From the NCBI GenBank assembly GCA_019279435.1, contig JAAALK010000086.1, positions 2,232,001-2,296,000 on the forward strand: a stretch of DNA of 64,000 nt. Direction: 5' to 3'. Below the pieces are notes generated by a model. That model saw only the letters and a program-made list of their open reading frames with translations. It did not search any database and had not been told where the DNA came from. The first letter of the stretch is position 1. The number at the start of each line of letters is the position of its first letter. Positions 35,008 through 46,117 of the stretch are shown here, in pieces. Source of the DNA: Zizania palustris. Taxonomy: Eukaryota; Streptophyta; Magnoliopsida; Poales; Poaceae. The position numbers and the translations under genes are program-made.

Positions 35008-35267
35008 CACTGCTACAAACCGCCACTGTAGTGGCGTTGAGCAAAAATACTGTAGTGGCTGGCTATTAGACGCCCGCTACTACAGTGGTTCCATGCGCTG
35101 CCGCGCCAGCGACCACCACTACTAGTGGCGGTCGCTGATGACGTCAGCACCGACCGTCACTACTATCGTCACTAGTAGTGGCGGATAGAAAATTGCCTGC
35201 AACTGCTACGCTGTCTGTCACTACAGTACGTTTTTATCCGCCACTACAGTGTCGCTTTGTAGTAGTG
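35008..35267. mobile_element. 260-bp CACTA-derived MITE
   Basis: Ends CACTGCTACAAA and TTTGTAGTAGTG. The inside matches the right end of the CACTA at 37540-42545: shared GCTGCCGCGCCAGCGAC, TGATGACGTCAGCACCGACC and TAGTGGCGGATAGAAAATT. Flanking triplets TTT and TTC match at two of three bases. It looks like an end-only deletion derivative of that family. Confidence 0.75.
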
Positions 35268-35379
35268 TTCGAATATGAATACGTATTCAGATGTTTAATC
35301 AGTTTAACTTAAAATGAATTTGTATTCGTATTCATCGTTTCACAACTTTTGCAAAAGTACAAAATACCGAGTATACCAA

Positions 35380-36900
35380 ATTAGAAGTTAGTACAAGAAT
35401 TCTTGACTATAAATGTTGTTCATTATTTCAGGTACTTGTAGTTTAAATTTTGCCTATTTCAATTTAAATTCTAGAAATACACTTAATAAATTAAAAATAT
35501 TAAACTTAACTAGAAAAATACCAAATTTTTATCATACCATCTACTTATGATATCATGACACCATGACAAGTGTTGTGTTTTTAGACTTTATTTTTGTAAG
35601 AATTAAAAAATAATTAAGCTCTACATTACCGATCGCGTGTCACAACCTAGATTTTTTCGAAATTTCTTTAAATTTAGTAGATAGGAACTAAATGGATTAA
35701 AAAAATGAATATGAATTTTCTATAAATTTTAGTGCAGTATTTTAGGTACTTGCAGTTCATATTTCACATATTTCAATTTAAATCCAAGAAACACAAATAA
35801 TGAGTTAAAAATAGCAAATAGATCTACAAAAATACAAAAAATTTATATGTAATGACAAATGTTGTATTTTGATTATAAAAAACATTCCAAGTTCAAACAA
35901 AGATTTACCCATCGAGTTACTTTCAACCATAACTTATTCCTTCTCAAAACCCTAATTCTTTTCAAGAGAATCTCAAGTTTCTTAATATCCTATGTGACAA
36001 CTTTCTTGATATAGTATCTAAGTATAATATCATAACACTATAACAAGTCTCATATTTTTTATATTTTATTTTATTTTTTTAGAATTAAAAACCTTAAAAC
36101 TCCACATTATCGATCGAGTGTCATAACATAGAATTTTCAAAATTTATTTAAATTTAGTGGATAAGAACTAAAATGGACTGAGAAACATGAATATGAATTT
36201 TATATAAATTTTGGTGCATTATTTTAGGTACTTGTAGTTCAAATTTTACATATTTAAATTTAAATCCTTGAAACAAAATTAACGAGTTAAAACTAGCTTA
36301 TGGATCTAGAAAAATACAAAAAAAACATGGAATGAGATATGTTGTATTTTGAATATTAAAAAGATACAAGTTCAAACAAAGATTTAACTATCGATTTACT
36401 TTCAACCATAACTTATTTCTTCTCAAAACCCTAATTCATTTTAAGAGAATCTCAAGTTTCTTAACATCGTGTGTGACAATGTTTTTGAAACATTTTCAAA
36501 TTTTTATCGTAGTATCTATGTATAATATCATAACACCATGATAAGTCTCATATTTTTCAGAATTTATTTGAGTTTTTTAGAATTAAAAAACGCTTAAGCT
36601 CCACATTACCGATCGAGTGTCGTAACATAAATTTTTCAAATTTTATTTAAATTTAGTAGGAAAGAACTGAAAACGGACTCAAAAACATGAATACGAATTT
36701 TCTATAAATTTTGGTGCATTATTTAAGGTACTTGCAGTTTAAATTTCACATTTTCAATTTAAATTATAGAAACACAATTAATGAGTTAAAATAGCAAATT
36801 GATCTAGAAAAATACAAAAAAATTACAAAGAATATGTTATGTTATATATTAAGTGTAGAAAAAATTTCAAGCTCAAGCAAAGTTGCAAATATCATACTAC
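35380..36900. repeat. ~480-bp tandem repeats with GATCGAGTGTC landmark
   Basis: The landmark (GATCGCGTGT or GATCGAGTGT) recurs at 35631, 36112 and 36611, spacings 481 and 499. Each unit also has GGTACTTG(C/T)AGTT and CATGAATATGAATTTT segments and an A-rich tail. Copies of the same unit occur at 58980-60550. Confidence 0.75.
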
Positions 36901-37292
36901 TTTGTATTGCTACAAAAACTTTACTAACTTAAGTATTTTGTAATTATATATAAAAAATAAATAAACCATACATATTAATATTCACTAACTTAAATATTCC
37001 ATAATTACATAAATAACAAATAAATCAAACATATTAATACAATGATGTCATGTTATCTTGAGTCCCTAAATGTTTAATCTGTGTGAAATCCTAAAACGGA
37101 TACAGATGTATCTATTTTCATATCCACATTGAGCAGAAATTCGGTTATTCGTTTCTATATCCATATTTGTAAAATGAACTCAGATGTTTCTGAATATCAT
37201 CCATAATAAATTTGAATACGAATACGAATATCCATATTTATAATTATTCAAATATGAATACAGATAATTTAGATATGTTGACATCCATATCC

Positions 37293-37539
37293 ATCCCTAG
37301 TTTGCATGGAGGTGGAGGGAGGAGTGCTATAGGAAAAATAAGTTCATCGTTGAAGCCAATTATGTACTCGGTGAAAGGTTCACCGAGTGCCACACTCGAC
37401 AAAGACACTCAATGAACTCACTATCGGTGAACAGAGGTTCACTGAGTATTTTTTATCGGGTACTCAGTGAACCCTTCGCCGAATGCCTCACATGATACTC
37501 AGTGAAAAAATGACTTAACAGTGAACAGATGGTCATGAT
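37293..37539. repeat. CACCGAGTG-rich sequence (left part of an older CACTA-like element)
   Basis: Repeats of TACTCGGTGAA, CACCGAGTG and TACTCAGTGAA in alternating directions. Related GCCGAGT/ACTCGGC motifs reappear at 42555-42590 and 58930-58960 and near 60730-60825, so this may be one old element that has been opened by later insertions. Confidence 0.45.
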
Positions 37540-38189
37540 CACTACTACAAAGAGACACTATAGCGGCGAGCAAAAACGTACTGTAGTGATGGGCAACCAG
37601 TCGCCCACTGCTCTAATGCCACTACTAACCCTAATTAGCAGTGGTGGGCAGAGTGCCCGCCACCGCTGTGTCAACATCAGTGGTGAGCTCGCGGATGCCA
37701 TCTACCCACCACTACTGATAGTTGTAGCAGTGGTGGCAGATGATGTCAGCGAGCCCGCCACCATTGTGTCAACAGTAGTGGTGGGCACGCTGATGTCCTC
37801 TGCCCTCCACTTCTATGGCTAACAACAGTGGCGGGCAGAGGACATCAGTGTGCCCATCACAACTGTGTTTTACCCATTACAAAGAATGTTATAAACCTTA
37901 ATTCACACAGTCCTTAAACAAAAACACAGAAATATACAGCTTCACACAGCCATCCACATCCACAACAACAACACAACCCCAGATATTATCAGCTCCCACA
38001 ACCATCAATAGCAGAAACACAACATCAACACAACAACAACCCATCTCATCAATTTACAAATTTACAAAGTTTACATTTCATCACACAACAAGTTTACAAA
38101 GTTTATATCTATCAAAACTTCAAAATTAACAATTGTTCACAAATACATGCTCATTTTGTTTAATGTTTCTTCTCGGAAGGCCAACTCAT

Positions 38190-39160
38190 ATTTTGCGCAT
38201 CTTTTTTTGCTTCTGAGCTTCAAAATTCTTGGAAATTTGTTGTTCAAGCCTTTTAGGTCTTCCGTCCCAACGTCTCAGAGTTGGATGCTTGGCCACTTCA
38301 CCCTCAGGATCGAAGAGTATTCCATGCTCATGAATAATTTCATGCATCGTGAAGCGGCACATCCTTGATACGATTCCATACATTTTTGCATCAGAGAGTT
38401 GGCTCTTCTCGGCAATGGTTGATGGACCTGACGTCTGCATATGTAACATATAAGTACATACGTTGCAGGTTATATTATATTAACACACAATAAATCAACT
38501 TACTTCTTTAGTATCCTCAAATATTATCCACGCATACTTTCCTAAGTCATTTCTCATGAAATTACAAGTGTAATACCCACAATGCACCAAACCAGGAAGT
38601 TGTTTGTGACACTTCAAAATAGACAAAGTTAGAACGATATATAGTTTGGCTTTATTATTTGAATTAAGAAATTTTAAAATATAATCTTACCAGATAGTTG
38701 GTTCTGATATGCATTTCTTTCGGCCTTTGTGGATCATGTGGGCCATGTAACTTTTCCACGTAATATTTATATGCACTCTTAAGAACATTTATTATATCTT
38801 TATATTCTTTGTTGGGTTTGTCGAGAGAGTCGAGCATCCAAACCCTAGATTTTTTCGGGTATATCATAAGTGCAATCCAATGATCACTATCGAAAGAAGT
38901 AATATGTAATTATGTTAGTTTCATAATCGATAAAACGTGATAAAGTGGATATAGTGGGTATACTTACTTAAAGTTATATGCCTCACTTATCATTTCTCTG
39001 TCCCTACATTGAAACATGCACCGTGCAATATACAACGCGGCACTATTCCTTTTATTCTTCTTAAGTGTGTCTTGGTCTTTATTGAAAATCTTCCTTTGAA
39101 ACTTTTTCCGACCTGCACTCCAGTACTTTGCATCGTTCTGGTTTAGTACTAGGTTCAATG
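38190..39160 (-). pseudogene. Ulp1-like (C48) cysteine protease module of CACTA
   Basis: Minus-strand exons at 38964-39158, 38664-38900, 38500-38630 and 38186-38449. The Ulp1-type pattern is visible: HWIALMIYPKKSRVW (His, near 38880), MLDSLD (Asp, near 38835) and LPGLVHCGYYTC (Cys, near 38580). Then come LGKYAWIIFEDT and a last segment MCRFTMHEIIHEHG. Ulp1-like domains occur as a second gene in many plant CACTA and Mutator elements. The His-Asp-Cys residues are all present, but the exon structure is only inferred and early exons look decayed, so I call it a probable pseudogene. Confidence 0.65.
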
Positions 39161-39337
39161 TACTTTGACTTATTAATGATGGGTGAAGTACCCATATTTT
39201 TTAGAGTCATCAGAACATGAATTCAAATTGCCTATGTTATGAAACACTAGTCAATATAAGACATGATTGATTTTTGCTTTGTATTGACAAATTAAAACTA
39301 TTTACAGGCACCAGAGTATCATGATTGTGATGTCGGT

Positions 39338-40003
39338 TCACTTCAGATGGAACATTCGGTGGAAGTCGTCGAAAAATAGTACAAGATTAATCTCTGGGTA
39401 GTTGAATACTTCTTTTGGAACATTTACTTCTATTTGCATAACTCCTAACGAAGATGCTTCAAGATACCAGTCATGAAATGATTTCAATTCCCAGTTCATA
39501 CTCTTAAGTACTTGTTGGGGTAAGAATGGTTTGCCTGGTTCGTACTCGATAAAATCATCATCTTTGTAGGTCCATTGATCCGCAGAAAGTGAGCCATGTT
39601 TTTGTACTGGAACCTTTAAGTGAGCCTCTAAGGGCATAGAACGTGTTTTCCCCACAGTACTAAAGAATTTGAGCATTTTAGACTTTGGCTCAGAACACTG
39701 CCAACTTGAACAATTGTGGATTGTGGGCTTTGGGCGTGCCTCTTGATTCTCGGGCTCGAGCTCGGCCACTTGAACTGACTCTTTCAGTTGATCATGCTCG
39801 TCCACTGGCTCTATCACTTGAGACTCGGCCGTTGGAACTGACTCTTTGACTTGATCAGGCTCGGCCGCTGGAACTGACTCTTCCACTTGATCAGGCTTGT
39901 CCACTTTAGGATCTGTCACTTCCTCCGGCACGTGTTGTTGAGCCATTTGTGGATATGCCACTTTTTTAGGCACGTGTTCCTCGAGTTTAAATGGAGTGTC
40001 CAT
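39338..40003 (-). CDS. CACTA-associated ORF of unknown function
   Basis: An open frame of 221 residues (MDTPFKLEEHVPKK at the start). The N-terminal half is acidic with four to five repeats of a PDQVEESVPAAE-like block; the C-terminal part has PQQVLKSMNWELKSFHDWY and INLVLFFDDFHRMFHLK. The latter resembles a conserved stretch found just before Ulp1 domains in annotated grass CACTA proteins. It probably belongs to the same gene as the Ulp1 module downstream. No function is known to me. Confidence 0.55.
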   Translation of the reverse strand: MDTPFKLEEHVPKKVAYPQMAQQHVPEEVTDPKVDKPDQVEESVPAAEPDQVKESVPTAESQVIEPVDEHDQLKESVQVAELEPENQEARPKPTIHNCSSWQCSEPKSKMLKFFSTVGKTRSMPLEAHLKVPVQKHGSLSADQWTYKDDDFIEYEPGKPFLPQQVLKSMNWELKSFHDWYLEASSLGVMQIEVNVPKEVFNYPEINLVLFFDDFHRMFHLK

Positions 40004-41666
40004 TAATTTTTTTTAGATTGATATTCTTCACCATTTCGAATAGAAATTTGTCGTCTCGGTGTTGTGGCGGCTGTCCAAGCTCGATTGTATTGTCAAAATG
40101 GTACCTATTTCTTCGATATTTGTGGTTTCTTGGTAAAAATTTGCAGTGTCGCATATATATCGTCTTAACGAATGATGGAAGATGCACAAATTCTATCTGG
40201 TCCACACACACTACACATGCTGTCTTTCCTTTAACATGTCCTGATAGGGACATATGTCCCAGGTTATCAGCTATGGTGCAAAAGATCATGGCTCTTAGAT
40301 TGAAGTGCTCTTTCTTGTGCTCATCCCACACACAGACACCATGTTCCCATAGACATTTCATATCCTCCATCAAAGGTTCTAGAAAGATATCAATGTCATT
40401 GTCAGGTTGTTTTGGACTAGAAATTATAGTAGTGAGCATAAGGTATTTTCTTTTATGGCACAACCATGATGGAATGCTGAACAAGCACAGAAAGACCGGC
40501 CACGTACTATGTGGGTTCCTCATCTCACCGAAGGGATTCATTCCATCCGTGCTAAGTCCCATCCTGATATTTTTGGGATCCTCTGAGAAATCTAGATGGG
40601 CTAGTTCAAATGATTTCCACTGCCTAGCATCCGTAGGGTGATGAAGTTTTCTGTCCTTTTTTCACCCAGCGAAATGCTAGATTAATAGTTCAGCATCTCT
40701 AGGATTAGAGAACATACGTTTCAAGCGATCAATCACCGGTAGGTACCACATTACTAAGGCTAGAACTTTCCTCTCCGTATTATATCCGTGCTGGTTTGTA
40801 ATAACATTCTTTTTCCTCTTCTACAACCTCTTATTCTTCTTCCGGGGGTCATTGTAGTCCTCCACACAGTCATTTGCACATTTGTATCGACATTTGTTGC
40901 ACTGCGGACAACTCTCTAACAATTCATACTCTTTTCGATATAGGATACAGTGCTTGGGGCATGCATGAATCTTCTGAATGCCAAAAGTCAATGGACAAAT
41001 AATCTTCTTTTCTTGGTACGTATCAGATGGCAGAACGTTGGGATTCAGTAAAACCTTTTTTAGGAGCTGCAAAAGATCTAAAAAACTAGTGTTGGACCAT
41101 CCATTGCTAGCCTTCAGTTTCATAAGCTCAAGAGTTGTGTACAACACAATATACTACTTATCGCAATCGTGGCATTCCTCGTAAAGAAGGTTTTTCGATG
41201 CTTTGTCAAGTGCTTCAAAGTTATCATAGCCTTTTGTTGTAGTTCTCGGCAACAGCACATCAGGCGCAACATTTTGCATCAGTTCATCCACATCAAAGGT
41301 GTCATCATCATCATGTTGATCAACATCATGTGTTATGTCCGATGTATGATAACAACCTCTTCTATGTTGATGAGCATCTTGTGGCACATCAGAATCATCA
41401 GGAGGGTTTTCACCCATGTCACCGTGTTTCGTCCATATATAGTAGTTCTTCACGAAACCATTTTTCAACAAGTGAAATTGTATGGTTTCACGATCTGAAC
41501 ACGGATACATCGCTTCGTTCTTACAAACTTTACAAGGACAATATATTGCCGCTTCACTCTGACAGGAAGCATATTGTGTGGCAGCTTCAGTAAATTCAGT
41601 TACTCTGTTAAAATATGTCACCACATCTCCATCGTTGGACGAGTACATCCAGGACCTGTGCTCCAT
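39990..41666 (-). pseudogene. TnpD-like CACTA transposase, truncated
   Basis: Minus strand. An N-terminal transposase-associated domain: MEHRSWMYSSNDGDVV, then YCPCKVCKN, HLLKNGFVKNYYIWTKHG (41666 down to about 41400). A TAG at about 41152-41154 is followed in frame by LYTTLELMKLKASNGWS and a Cys-rich motif (ESCPQCNKCRYKC). Stops follow near 40820, 40683 and 40665, then the Transposase_21 core: GLSTDGMNPFGEMRNPHSTW, PVFLCLFSIPSWLC and MSLSGHVKGKTACVVC (40562 down to about 40200). The frame ends at about 39990 well short of the family's usual length, so the catalytic C-terminal half is missing. Confidence 0.85.
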
Positions 41667-42545
41667 CTAAAACATATTGTTTTAAAAAAATATTAATAAA
41701 TACATTATTGTTAATTTTAGTAATTTACAAATTGAAAATATATTGATTTATTTCTCATAACAACATTAATTAAAAATGCTTTAATTCAAACTATGTATTA
41801 AGTAGAAAAAAATTATTAAATAAATTGACTACATTGGTTTCTATCTCCAAACAACATAACTCTAGATCTATAATCATAAATAAAATTAAAAAAGAGATTA
41901 AAATGACGTAAAAATATATACAAGTGATGAATAATTGTGAGGAAGGTCATATTTCTTCATTTGGGGGAAAGAAACACTATAAATGGAAGAATATTTGAAA
42001 ATTTCTATTCACAAATCCTAAATTAGTAAAACGCTAATAACTCATTATATACATGATTAAATAGAAAATAAATGTGATATTCGACATGGATTTACCTCCT
42101 AGAAAGAAATCCTTCAAAAGAAACGAAAACAAAGTCTCCCCACTCTTTTTCTAGATTTTTGTCGCCATTGTACGGACCAAAATGTGAACTCTGGTAGCCT
42201 CATATTCACGGAGGAAGAAGCTGTGTATTTATAGCCAGAATAGTAGTGGCGGTCGCAAGTGATGTCATCAAATCATTAGTGGCGGACAGCGTAGCAGTGG
42301 CGGGCAATTTTCTATCCATCACTACTAGTGACTATAGTAGTGGCGGTCGGTGCTGACGTCATCAGCGATTGCCACTACTAGTGGCTATACTAGTGGCAGT
42401 CGGTGCTGACGTCAGCACCGACCGCCACTAGCAGTGGCTGTCGCTGGCGCGGCAGCGCCTGAAACCACTGTAGTGGCGGGCCTCTAAAAGCCCGTTACTA
42501 TAGTTCTTTTGCCCAACGCCACTACAATAGCGGTTTGTAGTAGTG

Positions 42546-42989
42546 GATGGTGGGTTTGCCGAGTATCAAAATGTAGTACTCGACAAACAAAGAAATAGAA
42601 AATAAAAAACAAGAGGCAACAGTTTGTCGAAGGCCTATCGGGCGGAGTGTGGTGAGGCAAGGCTGCGCAACGCATAGTGATGGCACGATGGCGCAACATG
42701 TGATGATGATGCCAAGATGCAGTGCATGGAGAGGTAACGATGGGGGCATGGTGCAGTACCAAACAAGGCATAACTATGAGCGGGGTGCCGCACGGTGATG
42801 GGCGGGACGGGGCACGCGTGGCGTGATGATGGGCATCAGGGCGTTGTGATCGGAGGCAAGCCATGGAAGTCATAAGTTGGATGTGGAGACCATTTGCGGG
42901 GCATGGCGATGGGCGACGTGGAAGCGACACAGAGGAGGCGTGGCACCAGTAGTGATAGCGAGGAGGGACGAGTCACATGGGTGATGCAT
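42546..42989. other. Unassigned sequence between CACTA and solo LTR
   Basis: Starts with TTTGCCGAGTATC and ACTCGACAAAC motifs (compare 37293-37539), then GC-rich sequence with ATGGCG/GATGG-type simple pattern. An open frame on the minus strand here has no family resemblance. Confidence 0.4.
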
Positions 42990-45900
42990 TGTGTCCCCGA
43001 TTTACCAAATCAAAACATTATTGAATTTCCATAGAAAAAAAATAATAACAAGAGGTTCATCATGAGACAACGTACATACGAGCAAACATTCGTGGTTCAC
43101 AGACCACATTATTACATAAGTGTAAAAATAAAATAAACAACGAAAATAAACAGCATGACGAACATCTTCTTCAGGATCTTCTTCTTGTTTGGGTCGCTAC
43201 TCCAGACCATCCTCCTCATAGTAAGCATCCTCTGAAGTGTTTGTACAACGGGTATGAGTACAAAAAGTACTCAATGAGCCACCGAGAATGCAATAGTAAT
43301 GCGGGATAATAACAAAGGAATGATAATGGCTAAAAGTGCGGAAAAGTACATTTTTAGTTATGGCATTTAGTGTAGTCAAATTTAATCATGCGGAATAGTA
43401 AACATGAACAACATCATACCATCTAACTCGAGGAGTACGTTTTCCCTCCTCGCTCCACACTCCTTACATGCCAAGTCATCACGCACATTCATTAAAGATA
43501 AACTAACTGTGGGATGTCACGCAACCCGCCCTTGACCGTGGGCTCGACTTTTCGAAAATATTTAAGACTCTGATCAGAGGTGTACCACTGTACCCACAAG
43601 GCATGCACTCATCCCAAACACCAAAGTGTAACGAGATGACCCATACCACAGGAACTCGTGCCAAAACCTCAGCATGAAATGCTCCAAGCGATAATCACCC
43701 GCTCTAGGTTTTGCCGGCGTGTCGCGCCGCATCCCGGCTAACGTCGCACCCCCTTTTGCACCACATCGGTACAAGCCACCCACAGGTGCTGCTTGACCCA
43801 TCTCCAAGTGGTGCCTCGGATTGGAACACTCCATACCTTAGTTAGGACTTACCCACTAGACTTGTGGTTAGTACGGAAATGTATTGCAATGGATCCCGCA
43901 GACCAGTCCTTATAGTGCCCCGGGTGCTACCGACCAATGCCCTAGCTTGCACCCGGAACCCACCATGCATACACACATAACCATAACTCTATCACAAACA
44001 GAATTCCAGAGATAAGAATAACGAGGATCATATAGTAGAATCCAATTTGCTACGACTCATCTTTAACCTATAGCGATTGTGCCAATACATTGGACACTAG
44101 CAAATAGTACTAATAATATGGTGACAAGGAGTTTAGGCTAGATAGCATGGCTTGGGTTTGCACTTCAAGGTCGGGGATCTAAATAAATATAATATAGGGC
44201 TTTCATTCGACTAATGCATATATAACCTATGTGTTTTAACGATAGTTTAACAAAATTGGGTTCAATATGCTCAAAAGATTGGTTTTTTGACTTGCCTTGA
44301 TCAGCGAAAGGAGAGGGAGGAACTTCCGGGAAGTATTCTGGCTCCTCCACGGTGTCGTAGTCTTCTCGATATGAATAAAATAAACGCAACATTCAATTAA
44401 AAAATCCAAAACCACACAAGAAGCATATAGGTTTTGATTAGGTTAAATTAAGGAAAATAAGTCATTAAACCACTGGAGTTTATTATATGAATTTTCAAAA
44501 ATGAACTTTGATGGAGTTAGGGATTTTTCTAAAAAGGAATAAAAATGTATTCTAATGTATTTTAAACTTCCAATTAATTAATAATAGAAAGTTCAGAATA
44601 AACCTACTCTTTCTATTACACCAATATGAAGAGGATAAAAAGATAATTTTTTCTAAAGTTGAAATGGACAAATTTTGAGTTTTATCCTAAAGTGCATTTG
44701 AATACTTTATTAAATAAAAATAAAATACTCAAAATAAACCTAATGTTTTTATTGTACAAACATGTAGAGAATAAAATTACGAATTTTCTGGAATTGAAAT
44801 GGTTAATTTTAGAGTTAAAATGAGCAATATATGAATTTTAGAATTTTAAAACCATTTCTGGAATTTAAATTAAATCCAAAACAATCGACGGTCCACGGTG
44901 AGCAGAACCCATCGTGAACCCGCACACTGTGCGCGTGCGCCGGATCGCGGATCACCGTTGGATCGCGATCGGGCGGCTGCGGGTGAGGTGGGAGCGTTAA
45001 GTTAACGTGGACGTCCAGGATTAAAACATCGAACCGGTATGCGATGGATGGCCCAGATCCACTACGGGTTTTAAATACTAAAGGGCGCACGAGATCGCAC
45101 GGTACCCCTTCGGTCGAGATGGATGACCAAGATTAAACCCCGCAAGAACATTAATCCCCGCTACCAGATCAAGATCGTGCGGCCGGGACTGAATCCGGCA
45201 CGGCACGCGTCGGGAGGGGTAAAGTACCCATCTTCCCCGACTCTGGCGGTGCATCGTTGAGCGATTCAGGTGACGGCGAGGGTACCGGCGGTGGTGGTGA
45301 TGGCGAGTTGATGGCGATCAGCGACGTAGAGGGGCGATGAAGTGGTGGCCGGGGTCAAGAAGGCGTCAGAGGTCATAGAGGTGCAATCGCCGAGGGGGAA
45401 GGAGGTCTCCGGCGACGGCGAGCGATGGCTGGAGCGAGGGTAGCGATGTGGCGCTAAAACTCAGATTACAGTCTCTCTGTTCATTCTCAGTGCGAATGGG
45501 CGTGCGGGCTGGACGCGGTGGAGGCGTAGGGTTTAAATAGAGGCGCTGGCGGGGGTAGAGGGGGCATAATAGGGGGAGACCAGAGTAAACAGGGCTTTAA
45601 CGCCGGTGAGCTTGGGATGCACGGGGTTCATCGAACCTGGACACAATTCGGCTGGAATTGAAGGGGAAACGGTCGCTGGGGATCAGGCGACTTAACGCCG
45701 GGCTCAATTTGATGGGAGGGGGTCGGGGGCAGGGGATCCGAGGGGAGTTAGGGCTTCGGCCAGCGACGGGGGGGGATTTGGGGGCGGATCTCGCGGAGAT
45801 GATGAGTCTGACGAGTGGGGGCCACCAGTCAGCGGGCGCAGGGTGAGGGCATGGCAACGGGACACACTGACGGGTGGGGTCCTGCTCGGCCAAGAGGGGC

Positions 45901-46117
45901 AGTCGGCTCCGACAGGTGGGGTAGGGGTGTTGGGTGCGCGTGGAGAGAGGGGGAGTCGCTGACGAGCAGGGTCTGCCTGTCTGTGATGGGCGCGGGGAGG
46001 GAGTGGGCTGGGCCGGCTGGTTGGGGGAGATTGGGGGAGGGAGGCTCGTTACTGTTTAAATACTTTTCTGAATAAGTTTAATTGCTGAAATTGGTTTAAA
46101 ATATTTGGGTTGCTTCC
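42990..46117 (-). repeat. Old solo LTR of the Tekay-type family, main part
   Basis: Aligns along its length with the young LTR at 46118-49300: TGTCCCCGATTTACCAAATC start, GGGATGTCACGCAACCCGCC, GCACCCGGAACCCACCATGC, GTGCGCGTGCGCCGGATCGC and others, but with much divergence and indels. It stops at CTTCC where the young element inserted; the remaining 214 bp are at 58526-58739. Flanks TGCAT and TGCAC (42985-42989, 58740-58744) match at four of five bases. No internal region flanks it, hence a solo LTR. Confidence 0.8.

Larger units (their letters stand above)
34908..37292. mobile_element. AT-rich non-autonomous element or remnant with internal ~480-bp repeats
   Basis: The right end reads (reverse strand) TAGGGATGGATATGGATGTC, a start seen in small hAT-like grass elements. 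Both ends carry ATTCGTATTC- and CAGATGTT-type motifs in opposite directions (34960-35340, 37120-37290). The interior has three to four copies of a roughly 480-bp unit. No coding sequence is supported. The left limit and the superfamily are uncertain. Confidence 0.4.
37540..42545 (-). mobile_element. CACTA (En/Spm) transposon with broken transposase and Ulp1-like gene
   Basis: 5,006 bp, ends CACTACTACAAAGAGACAC and (reverse strand) CACTACTACAAACCGC, perfect 3-bp duplication GAT (37537-37539, 42546-42548). The subterminal zones have many copies of GTAGTGGCGG and its inverse (37560-37860, 42240-42540). Genes are on the minus strand: a TnpD-like transposase (39990-41666), then an ORF plus exons with a Ulp1-like module (38190-40003). 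The transposase is missing its C-terminal part, so the element is not autonomous. Confidence 0.9.
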
